Below, piece after piece: positions 21,965-29,670 of a stretch of 64,000 nucleotides of DNA. The notes beneath the pieces were generated by a model. The model was given only the letters and a program-made list of their open reading frames with translations, did not search any database and had not been told where the DNA came from. The translations under genes and the position numbers were made by a program. Source of the stretch: an uncultured Acidobacteriota bacterium (GTDB lineage: Bacteria > Acidobacteriota > Blastocatellia > Pyrinomonadales > Pyrinomonadaceae); assembly GCA_902826795.1 (NCBI GenBank), contig CADEGD010000001.1, positions 124,001 through 188,000 on the forward strand, read 5' to 3'. Position 1 is the stretch's first letter, and the number at the start of each line of letters is the position of its first letter.

Positions 21965-22771
21965 CTACTTGACGAAGTTATAGGTAATAATCCCGGTTAC
22001 TTTTACGGGAACATTGGAAAGTGTTGTTGGATTAAACTTCGCCTTCCATGCGGCTTCGACAGCGGCAGAACGCAACAGCGGATTTCCACTTACTGCTTTC
22101 GCTGAGATTACCTTTCCAGTCTCATCCACAAGGACCTGCACGCTGACTGCGCCTTGTGCTCCTACGGACTTCGCCGCCGCTGAATATGTTGGTTTTGGAA
22201 GATGCGTCGCCTTTCCCGTCATCGCTCCGCCTGAGACAATGGTGTTTTTCTTCTCTGCTTTTGGCGGAGCCGGCGGAGGAGTTTTCGTGTCCTCATCATT
22301 GTTGTCGCGGATCGGCCCAGAACTCGAACCGGTCTCCGAGCCGCTGGGACCACTCTGAGGCCCCGGATCCGAAGCAACGGAGCCGATGCGAACGTCCCTG
22401 TATTTATCGGCCGAAACCGAGGCATACGGATTCACGTCGGCGGAAGGTTTGTCTGGAACTCTAGTGTAGTCTTGGGTCGAAGCCATTAATATCGGCCGGA
22501 CGATCTCATTGCTGGCCGATTGCGGTAGATTTGATCGACGCTGCTGCGGTTGAGGTTCTGGTTCGCGAGGTGGCTCAGATTCGATAACTGGCGTTAAAAG
22601 CTCGGCGATATCAAAATTGGAAGCGCCGAGGTCGAAGTCGGCGGCGTAGATGCTGGCGACTACTGCGGTCGCAAACAGAGTCGTGACTAAAAAGAGAGTT
22701 GCGGCAAAGATGCGGCGGCGAGGCCTAAGCTCGGCACCGGTCGAAGTAGATTCGACAAGCTTATCAAACAT
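21965..22771 (-). CDS. TonB-family energy transducer
   Basis: This 268-residue protein is a TonB-like protein that would couple the proton gradient to outer-membrane transport. A cytoplasmic stretch is followed by one membrane helix (about 20-42), a proline/serine-rich periplasmic spacer (about 60-175) and a C-terminal TonB domain (about 185-268: PKPTYSAAAKSVGAQGAVSV followed by QVLVDETGKV). The start is set at 22771, eight bases after AGGAGG; a longer frame from 22813 lacks such a site. No exbB/exbD is adjacent. Confidence 0.88.
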   Translation of the reverse strand: MFDKLVESTSTGAELRPRRRIFAATLFLVTTLFATAVVASIYAADFDLGASNFDIAELLTPVIESEPPREPEPQPQQRRSNLPQSASNEIVRPILMASTQDYTRVPDKPSADVNPYASVSADKYRDVRIGSVASDPGPQSGPSGSETGSSSGPIRDNNDEDTKTPPPAPPKAEKKNTIVSGGAMTGKATHLPKPTYSAAAKSVGAQGAVSVQVLVDETGKVISAKAVSGNPLLRSAAVEAAWKAKFNPTTLSNVPVKVTGIITYNFVK

Positions 22772-22837
22772 ATTCAATTCCTCCTGATTTTTCGGTGCCG
22801 CAAGGTTAGACACCGGATCGGAGAAATTGTTCCAAGG

Positions 22838-23812
22838 TCATTCTGAGTTCTTTACGGCGATGATCTCGGCCGCAATGCTGACGGCGATCTCTTCGGGAGT
22901 ACGGCTGTTTATAGGGATCCCGATCGGTGTTCGGATGCGTGCGAGGTGTTCGTTAGGAATTCCTTCTTCCCTCAGTTCTTTCATCAGCGTCGCTATCTTT
23001 GCCTTGCTTCCGAGCACACCGAAATATTTGAACTCGCGGTCGGCCAAGCCTTTTACAACGATCTTGTCGGAAGCATAGCCAATCGTCATAACCACAACAT
23101 AGGTGTTGTCCCAGTCAGGGATCTTTTCGCCGATATTCCTGTAATCCTCAATGATCGAAATGCTGTCGGCGAAGGTGTTCTTCTCGATGGTGTTGAGATC
23201 AGTCCGGTCGTCGAAGATCGTCACGTGGAAATCGAGTTTCGATACAAGTTCGCTCAGTGCCAAAGCACAGTGTCCGCCGCCGATGATGTAAAGATGGTTT
23301 GCGTAGCCGAGTGCTTCTTCGTAAATGAATTCGGAGTTGCCAGAGCTCTCGAAGTGAAAATTTTGGGATTCAGCGTTAGCTACTTCTATCTGAAATTTCG
23401 AAGAGGTAATGGTTAGTAGATCGCCACTCTTTTGACTAAAGCCGGCGATTGCCTGATCAATCGCGGTCTTATCGGCCGCAGACAGCCGCTTGAGAATGAC
23501 CGTCTGATGGCCGGAGCAAATCATCCCCGAAGCGTTCGGAGCGTTCTTTCGATGCACTCGATCAACGAAAAAAGCCCCACCCGCTACCGCAGATCGTACT
23601 GACAGTATCTGTCGGCTCTGCTCGACAAGATTCACCTCCATCACGCCGCCACCGATCGATCCGCGGAGTTCACCGTCCGCCGAAACGGCCATCTTATAAC
23701 CGGCCCGCCCCGGACTGCTTCCCGAGCTTTTGGCGACGACAAGCAACATTACATCCTGGCCGGGAGAGAGGCGGTCATGAATGAATTGCCAGAGTTCGAG
23801 TTCTTTCCGCAC
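22838..23812 (-). CDS. xdhC: XdhC/CoxI-family molybdenum-cofactor insertion protein
   Basis: XdhC binds molybdenum cofactor, promotes its sulfuration and delivers it to xanthine dehydrogenase. The 324-residue protein has the N-terminal XdhC/CoxI domain (about 12-80, with SSPGRAGYKM and GSIGGGVME) and a C-terminal Rossmann domain (about 165-310, LYIIGGGHCALALSELV, then YFGVLGSKAKIATLM and IGIPINSRTPEEIAVSI). It is the last gene of the xdh block in transcription order, about 90 bases after xdhB, with a palindromic repeat in the gap. Confidence 0.92.
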   Translation of the reverse strand: MRKELELWQFIHDRLSPGQDVMLLVVAKSSGSSPGRAGYKMAVSADGELRGSIGGGVMEVNLVEQSRQILSVRSAVAGGAFFVDRVHRKNAPNASGMICSGHQTVILKRLSAADKTAIDQAIAGFSQKSGDLLTITSSKFQIEVANAESQNFHFESSGNSEFIYEEALGYANHLYIIGGGHCALALSELVSKLDFHVTIFDDRTDLNTIEKNTFADSISIIEDYRNIGEKIPDWDNTYVVVMTIGYASDKIVVKGLADREFKYFGVLGSKAKIATLMKELREEGIPNEHLARIRTPIGIPINSRTPEEIAVSIAAEIIAVKNSE

Positions 23813-23848
23813 GCAAGGATTCTATCGCAGAAACTATTCGAGCAGAAT

Positions 23849-23898
23849 GAACACGATAAACAGGATCGTTTCATCATTGCATCCTGTATATCCTGTTT
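23849..23898. repeat. ACAGGAT-family palindromic repeat
   Basis: An 18-base arm (23849-23866) and its near-complement (23881-23898, ATCCTGTATATCCTGTTT) match at about 15 of 18 positions. The element lies between xdhB and xdhC. A second copy of the same family is found upstream of xdhA at 27755-27825. Confidence 0.7.
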
Positions 23899-23902
23899 GG
23901 AT

Positions 23903-26155
23903 CTATCGCGAGGAATAGAGATTCATCAGCACCTTCTCGGGCGTGAACGGAGCGTCGATCTCGGGTGCGCAATCTCGAAAGGCCTTGATCGCGTTGCGGA
24001 TCGCGAAGTAGGCACCGATACCGTACATCAGCGGTGGTTCGCCGACGGCTTTGGAATTGAAGACGGCGAGGTTTTCGCGTTTAGTTTCCAGCGGCACAAT
24101 CGCGATGTCTTTCGGGACTGAATAGATATCGGGGACCTTGTAGGTCGAAAGAGCGTTCGAGCGAAGCTTGCCCTCGGCGTCGTAAACGATCTCTTCTATC
24201 GTCATCCAGCCGATGCCCTGGACGATCCCGCCTTCGATCTGGCCGTTGTCAACCGAGGTGTTCATCGACGTGCCGAAGTCGTGACAACACTTTACGTAAT
24301 CAACCTCGTACCGACCGCGAAGACAATCGACCGTCACGCCGACGATCGCGGTGCCGTAAACGTGATAAGCGAACGGATGCCCCTTTGCGGTGTCCCAATC
24401 GAAGTTGATGCCCGGCGTAGCGTAATGGGCGTGCTCGCTAAGGTTCACGCGTTCGAGATGCGCTGTCATCACCAGCGTCGACCAATCGAGCGAAGTCCGC
24501 TCTCCATTCAGGTAAACGAATCCATCCGTAAGAGTGACGCCTTCAGGCGTTCCCGCTTCGATAAGAGGCAAAGCAACGTCGATCAATCTCGCCCTGATCG
24601 CCTCACATGCTAGTTGAGTCGCTTTTCCATTCAGATCTGCGGCGGCGGATGCGGCGGTCGGCGATGTGTTTGCGATGCGAAGCGTGTTGGTCGTATGAAG
24701 CCGAACTTTCTCGATCGGCAATCCGAAAAACCCCGCCGCGACCTGGGCGATCTTCGTATTCACGCCTTGGCCCATCTCGACGGCTCCGGTCGAGACGGCA
24801 ACACTTCCGTCGGTGTAAACATGCACCAGCGAACGAGCCTGATTCATCGGCGTCTTGGTAAAAGAGATGCCGAAGCACACCGGCATCATTGCGACGCCTT
24901 TCCTGAAATATTTGGACGACGCGTTGAACTCGTCAGCTTCGCGTTGCAGTGCCTTGAAATCGAACTTCGCGTCGCCCTGTTCCCAACTCGTGATCGCGTC
25001 ACTTTCGGCGATCTGTCCGTAAGGGAATTCGTCGCCGTCATCGATCAGATTCTTGCGTTGGATCTCAGACGCCGAAACTCGTAATTTCTCCGCCGCGTGA
25101 GCGATCGCCGATTCGATGACGAACATTCCCTGCGGCCCGCCGAATCCGCGAAATGCCGTGTTCGGCGGAAGATTTGTCCGGCAACTGTAAGCCGTCGCGG
25201 TGACGTTCGGGATGAAGTAACTGTTGGTGCAGTGAAATAGCGTGCGTTCGAGCACGGGCGGCGAAAGGTCGGCGGCGGCTCCCGCATTTTGATAGAACGT
25301 CGCTTCGTACGCGACGATCTTCAGATCCTTGTCGAGGCCGATCTTATAGTCACTCGAGTACGGGTGTCGCTTGCCCGTCATCCGCATATCTTCCATTCGG
25401 TGCAGAGCGTATTTGACCGGACGACGAGTCAACTGCGTGCCGACCGCACAGATGGCCGCCCACGCATTCGCCTGATCTTCCTTACCGCCGAAACCGCCGC
25501 CGAGCCGCTGTACATCGACCTCGACCTGATGCATCGCGAGGCCTGTTACGCGGCATACAGCGCGTTGAACCGCGGTCGGCCCTTGCGTGGATGAATAGAC
25601 GCGAAGTCCGCCATTCTCCGTCGGAATCGCGTACGCTCCCTGCGTTTCTATGTAAAGATGCTCCTGCCCGTTCTGCTCAGTTCGGCCCTCGAAAATGTGG
25701 TCACAAGTGTCGAACGCTGCCGCCGCGTCGCCCATCACGAACCTCTTCGGCGGCACTATAAGGTCTCCGTTCGCCGCCGCCACACGCGGATCGGTCACGA
25801 CCGGGAGCGGGTCGATCTCTGCGGTAATCTTCTTCGCAGCTTTCCGCGCTTGCTCTTCCGTTTCGGCAAGCACGACCGCGATCGGCATACCCTGAAAATG
25901 AACTTCGCCATCCGCCAGCAGCGGCTCATCCGGCACGATCCCGCCGATCTGATTTTCACCGATCAGGTCTTTCGCGGTGATGATTCGATAGACTCCTTCC
26001 GACTTCTCCGCCTCACTCGTGGCAACGCTTACTAACTTTCCATTAGCAACCGGCGAATCGAATACACACGCAAACAAGGTCCCCGCGACGTGCGGAATAT
26101 CATCGAGATAAACGCTCTCGCCGCGAACGTGTGAATGTGAGTCGATATTTTTCAT
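23903..26155 (-). CDS. xdhB: Xanthine dehydrogenase, molybdopterin-binding subunit
   Basis: This 750-residue subunit holds the molybdenum cofactor and oxidises hypoxanthine/xanthine. Family features are GESVYLDDIPHVAGTL at the start, GGGFGGKEDQAN, NTAFRGFGGPQGM (substrate arginine), GAVEMGQGVNTKIAQVAAG (cofactor loop) and AVGEPPLM with the catalytic glutamate near the C-terminus. Size and motifs fit the bacterial XdhB of the XdhAB type. It follows xdhA by 51 bases, and that gap holds part of a palindromic repeat. The substrate assignment is supported by the neighbouring deaminase and XdhC. Confidence 0.94.
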   Translation of the reverse strand: MKNIDSHSHVRGESVYLDDIPHVAGTLFACVFDSPVANGKLVSVATSEAEKSEGVYRIITAKDLIGENQIGGIVPDEPLLADGEVHFQGMPIAVVLAETEEQARKAAKKITAEIDPLPVVTDPRVAAANGDLIVPPKRFVMGDAAAAFDTCDHIFEGRTEQNGQEHLYIETQGAYAIPTENGGLRVYSSTQGPTAVQRAVCRVTGLAMHQVEVDVQRLGGGFGGKEDQANAWAAICAVGTQLTRRPVKYALHRMEDMRMTGKRHPYSSDYKIGLDKDLKIVAYEATFYQNAGAAADLSPPVLERTLFHCTNSYFIPNVTATAYSCRTNLPPNTAFRGFGGPQGMFVIESAIAHAAEKLRVSASEIQRKNLIDDGDEFPYGQIAESDAITSWEQGDAKFDFKALQREADEFNASSKYFRKGVAMMPVCFGISFTKTPMNQARSLVHVYTDGSVAVSTGAVEMGQGVNTKIAQVAAGFFGLPIEKVRLHTTNTLRIANTSPTAASAAADLNGKATQLACEAIRARLIDVALPLIEAGTPEGVTLTDGFVYLNGERTSLDWSTLVMTAHLERVNLSEHAHYATPGINFDWDTAKGHPFAYHVYGTAIVGVTVDCLRGRYEVDYVKCCHDFGTSMNTSVDNGQIEGGIVQGIGWMTIEEIVYDAEGKLRSNALSTYKVPDIYSVPKDIAIVPLETKRENLAVFNSKAVGEPPLMYGIGAYFAIRNAIKAFRDCAPEIDAPFTPEKVLMNLYSSR

Positions 26156-26162
26156 TCAGAAA

Positions 26163-26233
26163 TTAGCCACAGAGCACACAGAGGACACAGAGATTCGTTG
26201 ACGTTCTCAGAAGCTCTCGGTGGCCTCTGTGGC
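26163..26233. repeat. CCACAGAG-family palindromic repeat reaching into xdhA
   Basis: TTAGCCACAGAG (26163-26174) pairs with CTCTGTGGCAAA (26225-26236), and inner copies of ACACAGAG lie between. The left arm is in the xdhB-xdhA gap; the right arm encodes the last residues of XdhA (FATEATESF). The present stop codon of XdhA therefore lies inside a repeat. Confidence 0.65.
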
Positions 26234-27742
26234 AAAAAGTTCTACAAAATGCGCACGGAAAAGTTGGCCGAGCAGCAGACGTTTGTAATCCTCGGATCCG
26301 CGGACGTCGGAGATCGGCGAGATCTCGTCGCGGATGATCTCCAGGGCGAACTCGATCGTCTCTTCCGAGAGATCCTTGTCGTTGAGAAACGCAGATGTCT
26401 TGCGGAGATAGAGCGGAATTGGGGCTACGCCGCCGGCAGAGACGTGTGCTGTTTGGATCTTTGGCCTTTGATCTTTGACCTTTGATTTTAGAAGTTCCGG
26501 TACGGGTGGACCGGATTCATATAGCTTCAGGGAGATCGCGGTGTTCACGCTTGCGATGTCCAGATAAGTTCGCTTGCAGACCTTTTCAAAGTTGAATCGA
26601 AAATCGCCGAAGGGCTTCTTGAATCTGATCGCCGTGACGATCTCGTTGTCGTTCTTCGCGAGTTGCTTGTAGCCGAGGTAAAAATCGGCGAGCGGTATTT
26701 CACGGACGAGAGAACCACCCCGCCCGCCCAAAGCGGCGTCCACCCCTCGTTCGTAAGGAAGGGAGTTTAAGAGGATGGACGCATCGAGTGCGAGGAACCA
26801 CACGGTCATATCTCCGATCGGTGACGCGTTGACGAAGTTGCCCGCGAGCGTCGCCATGTTGCGGATCGGCGTGGATGAGACGAGTTTGAGATGTTTGTAC
26901 AGGTCCGGGAAGACCGTATTCATCACCGGCGATTCGAGAAGATCGGTGACAGTCGCAGACGCGCCGATCTCTACGTAGTCGCCAACTTCACGGATGCCGC
27001 GAAGCCTCTCGTTATAAAACAAGTGTTCCGCACCGCCGTCGGCTAGTTCTTCGTGCCGTTGCACGTACGCGTCCGTGCCGCCTGCTACGAAAGGCGGAAC
27101 CGACCGCGTAAGCGGTTGGCTAGGACGTAACCTATCAGCGAGATCGGAAAGCCTGCGGGCGATGTCATCGAAATATTTGGGCACAACGCGAGGCTCGTGC
27201 GCAACGGTCATGCCGCCTGCTGACGCAGACGGTTCCGCCTGCGAGCAGAGCCGTGCTGCCACCCGTTCGATCGATTTGTAGCCGGTGCATCGGCAGATGT
27301 TGCCGTCGATTGCAGAAACGGCAGCGTCTCGGGGCAAAAGGGAACCATTACCTACGTGCGGGCTACTGAAACTGTCGAGGCAATGCCCGGTCAGTGACAT
27401 CACAAACCCGACCGTACAGAAGCCGCACTGCGTACCGCTCTCGTCAACCATCGCCTGTTGGACGGGCGTCAGCGAACCGTCCGTCGGATTTATCCCCTCG
27501 ATCGTGACAACATGCTTTCCGGCCGCATTTGCTAACGGAATCAGGCACGATGTCATTGATCGGTATCGGACTTGATCGTCAATCAATTCGCCGACGAGAA
27601 ATGTGCACGCTCCGCAATCGCCTTCGCGGCAACCAATCTTCGTTCCCTTTAGGTTTTGTCGATAGCGGACAAAATCGAGCACCGTCATCCCGGAAGGAAG
27701 GTCGGTTTGAATGTCCTGGTTGTTGAGGATGAATTCGATCAC
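26207..27742 (-). CDS. xdhA: Xanthine dehydrogenase, fused iron-sulfur and FAD subunit
   Basis: This 511-residue protein transfers electrons from the molybdenum subunit through two [2Fe-2S] clusters to FAD. The plant-type cluster is CREGDCGACTF and the second is CGFCTVGFV with CRCTGY; the FAD part has FVAGGTDAYV and STPIRNMATLAGNFVNASP. Several segments are not family-like and coincide with repeats: about residues 127-132, 166-177, 208-215, 325-344 and a heptad-repeat stretch at 419-431. All keep the frame. The last residues come from a repeat arm. It leads xdhA-xdhB-xdhC. Confidence 0.93.
   Translation of the reverse strand: MIEFILNNQDIQTDLPSGMTVLDFVRYRQNLKGTKIGCREGDCGACTFLVGELIDDQVRYRSMTSCLIPLANAAGKHVVTIEGINPTDGSLTPVQQAMVDESGTQCGFCTVGFVMSLTGHCLDSFSSPHVGNGSLLPRDAAVSAIDGNICRCTGYKSIERVAARLCSQAEPSASAGGMTVAHEPRVVPKYFDDIARRLSDLADRLRPSQPLTRSVPPFVAGGTDAYVQRHEELADGGAEHLFYNERLRGIREVGDYVEIGASATVTDLLESPVMNTVFPDLYKHLKLVSSTPIRNMATLAGNFVNASPIGDMTVWFLALDASILLNSLPYERGVDAALGGRGGSLVREIPLADFYLGYKQLAKNDNEIVTAIRFKKPFGDFRFNFEKVCKRTYLDIASVNTAISLKLYESGPPVPELLKSKVKDQRPKIQTAHVSAGGVAPIPLYLRKTSAFLNDKDLSEETIEFALEIIRDEISPISDVRGSEDYKRLLLGQLFRAHFVELFATEATESF
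26452..26487. repeat. Heptanucleotide tandem repeat inside xdhA
   Basis: Five consecutive units of the form TTTGRYC (TTTGGATC, TTTGGCC, TTTGATC, TTTGACC, TTTGATT on the plus strand) lie within the FAD-subunit coding region and encode a lysine-rich stretch (KSKVKDQRPKIQ). Seven is not a multiple of three, so gain or loss of a unit would shift the frame. Confidence 0.7.
26713..26768. repeat. In-frame ACCACCCC-family repeat inside xdhA
   Basis: The sequence from AACCACCCC to GGGAGTTT closely matches one arm of the element at 39654-39801 in the synthetase gene, including the order ACCACCCCG, AAGCGG, CACCCCTC, GGGAGTTT. Here only one arm is present. It encodes about 19 residues (325-344, with LPYERGVDAALGG) that are absent from typical XDH FAD subunits. 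Confidence 0.7.
27098..27121. repeat. Small palindrome in frame inside xdhA
   Basis: AACCGACCGC and GCGGTTGGCT form an imperfect stem around GTAA. It encodes residues about 208-215, just before the FAD-binding FVAGGTDAYV, a position where family members have a short linker. Confidence 0.5.
27213..27247. repeat. CCGCCTGC repeat in frame inside xdhA
   Basis: CCGCCTGCTGACGCAG and the following GGTTCCGCCTGCGAGCAG contain a direct CCGCCTGC motif and a small inverted repeat (CTGCTGACGCAG; CTGCGAGCAG). It encodes residues about 166-177 (QAEPSASAGGM), in the linker between the iron-sulfur and FAD parts. A related CCGCCTGCTACGAAAGGCGG lies about 115 bases away at 27078. Confidence 0.5.
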
Positions 27743-27754
27743 AAGATAGTTTCA

Positions 27755-27825
27755 AACAGGATGAACAGGATAGGCAAGATATTTTGATATAAGGATCATC
27801 CATCCTTTATCCTGTGCATCCTGTC
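27755..27825. repeat. ACAGGAT-family palindromic repeat upstream of xdhA
   Basis: The arm AAACAGGATGAACAGGATA (27755-27773) pairs with TATCCTGTGCATCCTGT (27809-27825). It occupies most of the 99-base gap between the YdcZ-type transporter gene and xdhA, so either it carries the xdhA leader or xdhA is transcribed from further upstream. Confidence 0.7.
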
Positions 27826-27841
27826 AGAATATTTGCTGAAA

Positions 27842-28291
27842 TCAAAACCGCCGTATCAAGACCACTCCAGCGGTTATCAACAATATCCCTCCGAGGCGGG
27901 CGAGGCTGACTTCTTTAACCGGCACGCCGAGCAATCCGAAATGATCGATTATCAGCGTGACGATCATCTGCCCGGCGATGAACAAACTAAATGTCATTGC
28001 GACGCCGATCCGAGGAACGAGAATTACGGCCGAGGCGACGAAGAACGCACCGAGAAATCCGCCTATCCACGCGATCGGCGGTGCGTTTCTCGCTTCGGCC
28101 AGAGACGCAAGCGTTTCGCCCGACAGCAAGGCGTAAGCGAAGAGTGCCAGGGTTCCGACCAAGAACGACAGGAAAGCAGCCAATATCGGGCTGCCGACGA
28201 AAATCGACATCTTGCTGTTTGTTGCGGCCTGAGTCGGCATCATTGCCCCCGCTAGCAAGGCGATGAGGAGATATAGATAGGTGTTCGACAT
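27842..28291 (-). CDS. DMT-superfamily membrane protein (YdcZ/DUF606)
   Basis: This 149-residue inner-membrane protein has about five hydrophobic helices and fits the YdcZ/DUF606 group of small drug/metabolite transporters (LLIALLAGAMMPTQAATN, SFLVGTLALFAYALLSGE, GGFLGAFFVASAVILVPRIG). Members usually work as homo- or heterodimers; the substrate is unknown. It stands between the deaminase and xdhA on the same strand, so purine or urate export is a possibility raised only by position. Confidence 0.8.
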   Translation of the reverse strand: MSNTYLYLLIALLAGAMMPTQAATNSKMSIFVGSPILAAFLSFLVGTLALFAYALLSGETLASLAEARNAPPIAWIGGFLGAFFVASAVILVPRIGVAMTFSLFIAGQMIVTLIIDHFGLLGVPVKEVSLARLGGILLITAGVVLIRRF

Positions 28292-28296
28292 CTTAA

Positions 28297-28346
28297 GGAA
28301 CGCGGACTTTAGTCCGCAAGATCAGTGCGGACTAAGTCCGCGTTCC
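28297..28346. repeat. GGAACGCGGACT-family palindrome
   Basis: A 22-base arm (28297-28318) and a 21-base arm (28326-28346) are complementary except for one extra T, around a 7-base loop. The element fills the gap between the deaminase and the transporter gene and could fold into a very stable hairpin in the transcript. Confidence 0.85.
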
Positions 28347-28347
28347 A

Positions 28348-28824
28348 TTAATACTCAACCTTGTCCGTTTTCTCGATCCAGTTTTTGAACACCGCAAGCC
28401 CTTCGTCGCGCATCAGCATTGTGATAGGAACTTTGCGCGAGGCAAAGTCCGGACTGCTGATTTCTTCATAGATAAACTCGTCGTCAAAGCCGGCCTGAGC
28501 GGCGTCCTGACGATTGCACGCAATGAATATCTGCGTGGGACGTGCCCAATAGATCGCGCCGAGGCACATCGGACACGGCTCGCACGAAGTGTATACGACA
28601 CATCCTTCGAGCTGAAAAGTATTTAAATTTTTGCACGCCGCGCGGATCGCAACGACCTCGGCATGAGCCGTCGGGTCGTTAGTGGAAGTGACCTGATTGT
28701 TGCCTTCGCCAACCATCTCGCCGTCTCTGACGATCACGCAGCCGAACGGCCCGCCAAGATTGCTGTCGGCTCCGGCGTGTGCCAGTTCGATCGCACGAGC
28801 CATGAATTTTTCGTGGTCGCTCAT
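28348..28824 (-). CDS. Nucleoside/guanine deaminase (cytidine-deaminase fold)
   Basis: This is a 158-residue zinc deaminase. Zinc ligands H54 with proton shuttle E56 (TAHAEV) and C84/C87 (CEPCPMC) are intact. The C-terminal region (FDDEFIYEEISSPDFASRKV) resembles the guanine deaminase GuaD group, not tRNA adenosine deaminase. With xdhABC downstream it would supply xanthine from guanine. Its ATG overlaps the stop of the glutaminyl cyclase gene by four bases (28821-28824), so both are likely on one transcript. Confidence 0.88.
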   Translation of the reverse strand: MSDHEKFMARAIELAHAGADSNLGGPFGCVIVRDGEMVGEGNNQVTSTNDPTAHAEVVAIRAACKNLNTFQLEGCVVYTSCEPCPMCLGAIYWARPTQIFIACNRQDAAQAGFDDEFIYEEISSPDFASRKVPITMLMRDEGLAVFKNWIEKTDKVEY

Positions 28825-29669
28825 CGGACGGACACCTTGATCTCGTAAAGTTTCTTCCAGAGTTTGCCGGTTACAAAGAGGCGGTCGCCGGCCTTGTCGT
28901 ACGCGATGCCGTTCAAAACGTCGGCATCGTCTTCCTTGTCTTTAACGTCGTCGGCAAGCTTGTTGATATCTACACGGCCGAGCAGTTTGCCGGTCTGCGG
29001 ATCGATTCGGATGATCCAACCGGTCTGCCAAATATTGGCCCATATCTCGCCGTTCACCATCTCAAGTTCGTTGAGCTGCATGATCGGTTTTCCGCTCTCG
29101 TCGTTGACGACTATCGTGCGCACGGTCTTGAAATCTTCCGGGTTGATCACGCGGATAACGTGCGTTCCGTCGCTCATGAAAAGATTGGTACCGTCGTTCG
29201 TCAAACCCCAGCCCTGTCCCGGGTAGCGCAGTTCCTTCTGCAGCTTCAGGTCGCTCAGGTTATAGACGAATGCAGTTCCTTCGTGCCACGTGATCTGAAA
29301 TATCTTGTCACCTAGAATGGTGATTCCTTCGCCGAAATAGTCGCTAGGCACGTCCTGCTTTTGAAGAACTTTCCCGGTCTGATATTCGACCTTGCGGAGC
29401 GATGAATAGACTTTTGCGTCATTCGGTTGAACGGGATTGCTGCGGCTTCCGCCCGTTCCCTCATAGAGAAAGCCGTCATGATACTCAAGCCCTTGCGTAA
29501 AATCCGTCGGGTCGTGCGGATATTCTTTTATGATTTGAAAATCGTATACGGGAACTGATGCCGGTTTCGTGTTAGCGTTCACGGGAGGTTTTGGCGGCAT
29601 ATTAACGTTGGCCGAGTTTCCGCAAGAGAATGACGCGAGTGCTGTCAAGAGGAACAAATAAAAACGCAT
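28821..29669 (-). CDS. Glutaminyl-peptide cyclotransferase, lipoprotein
   Basis: This is a 282-residue beta-propeller of the plant/bacterial glutamine cyclotransferase family, which forms pyroglutamate at protein N-termini. A signal peptide ends in a lipobox (FSC-GN), placing it at a membrane facing the periplasm. Family stretches are EYPHDPTDFTQGLEYHDG, LYEGTGG, QLNELEMVNGEIWANIWQT and VLNGIAYD. It is one base from the DsbA-fusion gene and overlaps the deaminase by four, so the three genes are probably cotranscribed. Confidence 0.92.
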   Translation of the reverse strand: MRFYLFLLTALASFSCGNSANVNMPPKPPVNANTKPASVPVYDFQIIKEYPHDPTDFTQGLEYHDGFLYEGTGGSRSNPVQPNDAKVYSSLRKVEYQTGKVLQKQDVPSDYFGEGITILGDKIFQITWHEGTAFVYNLSDLKLQKELRYPGQGWGLTNDGTNLFMSDGTHVIRVINPEDFKTVRTIVVNDESGKPIMQLNELEMVNGEIWANIWQTGWIIRIDPQTGKLLGRVDINKLADDVKDKEDDADVLNGIAYDKAGDRLFVTGKLWKKLYEIKVSVR

Positions 29670-29670
29670 A

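Noticed and set aside
24603..25594. Several arginine- or histidine-rich open frames opposite xdhB
   Set aside because: Their composition follows the complement of the real gene, and no start signals or motifs are seen.
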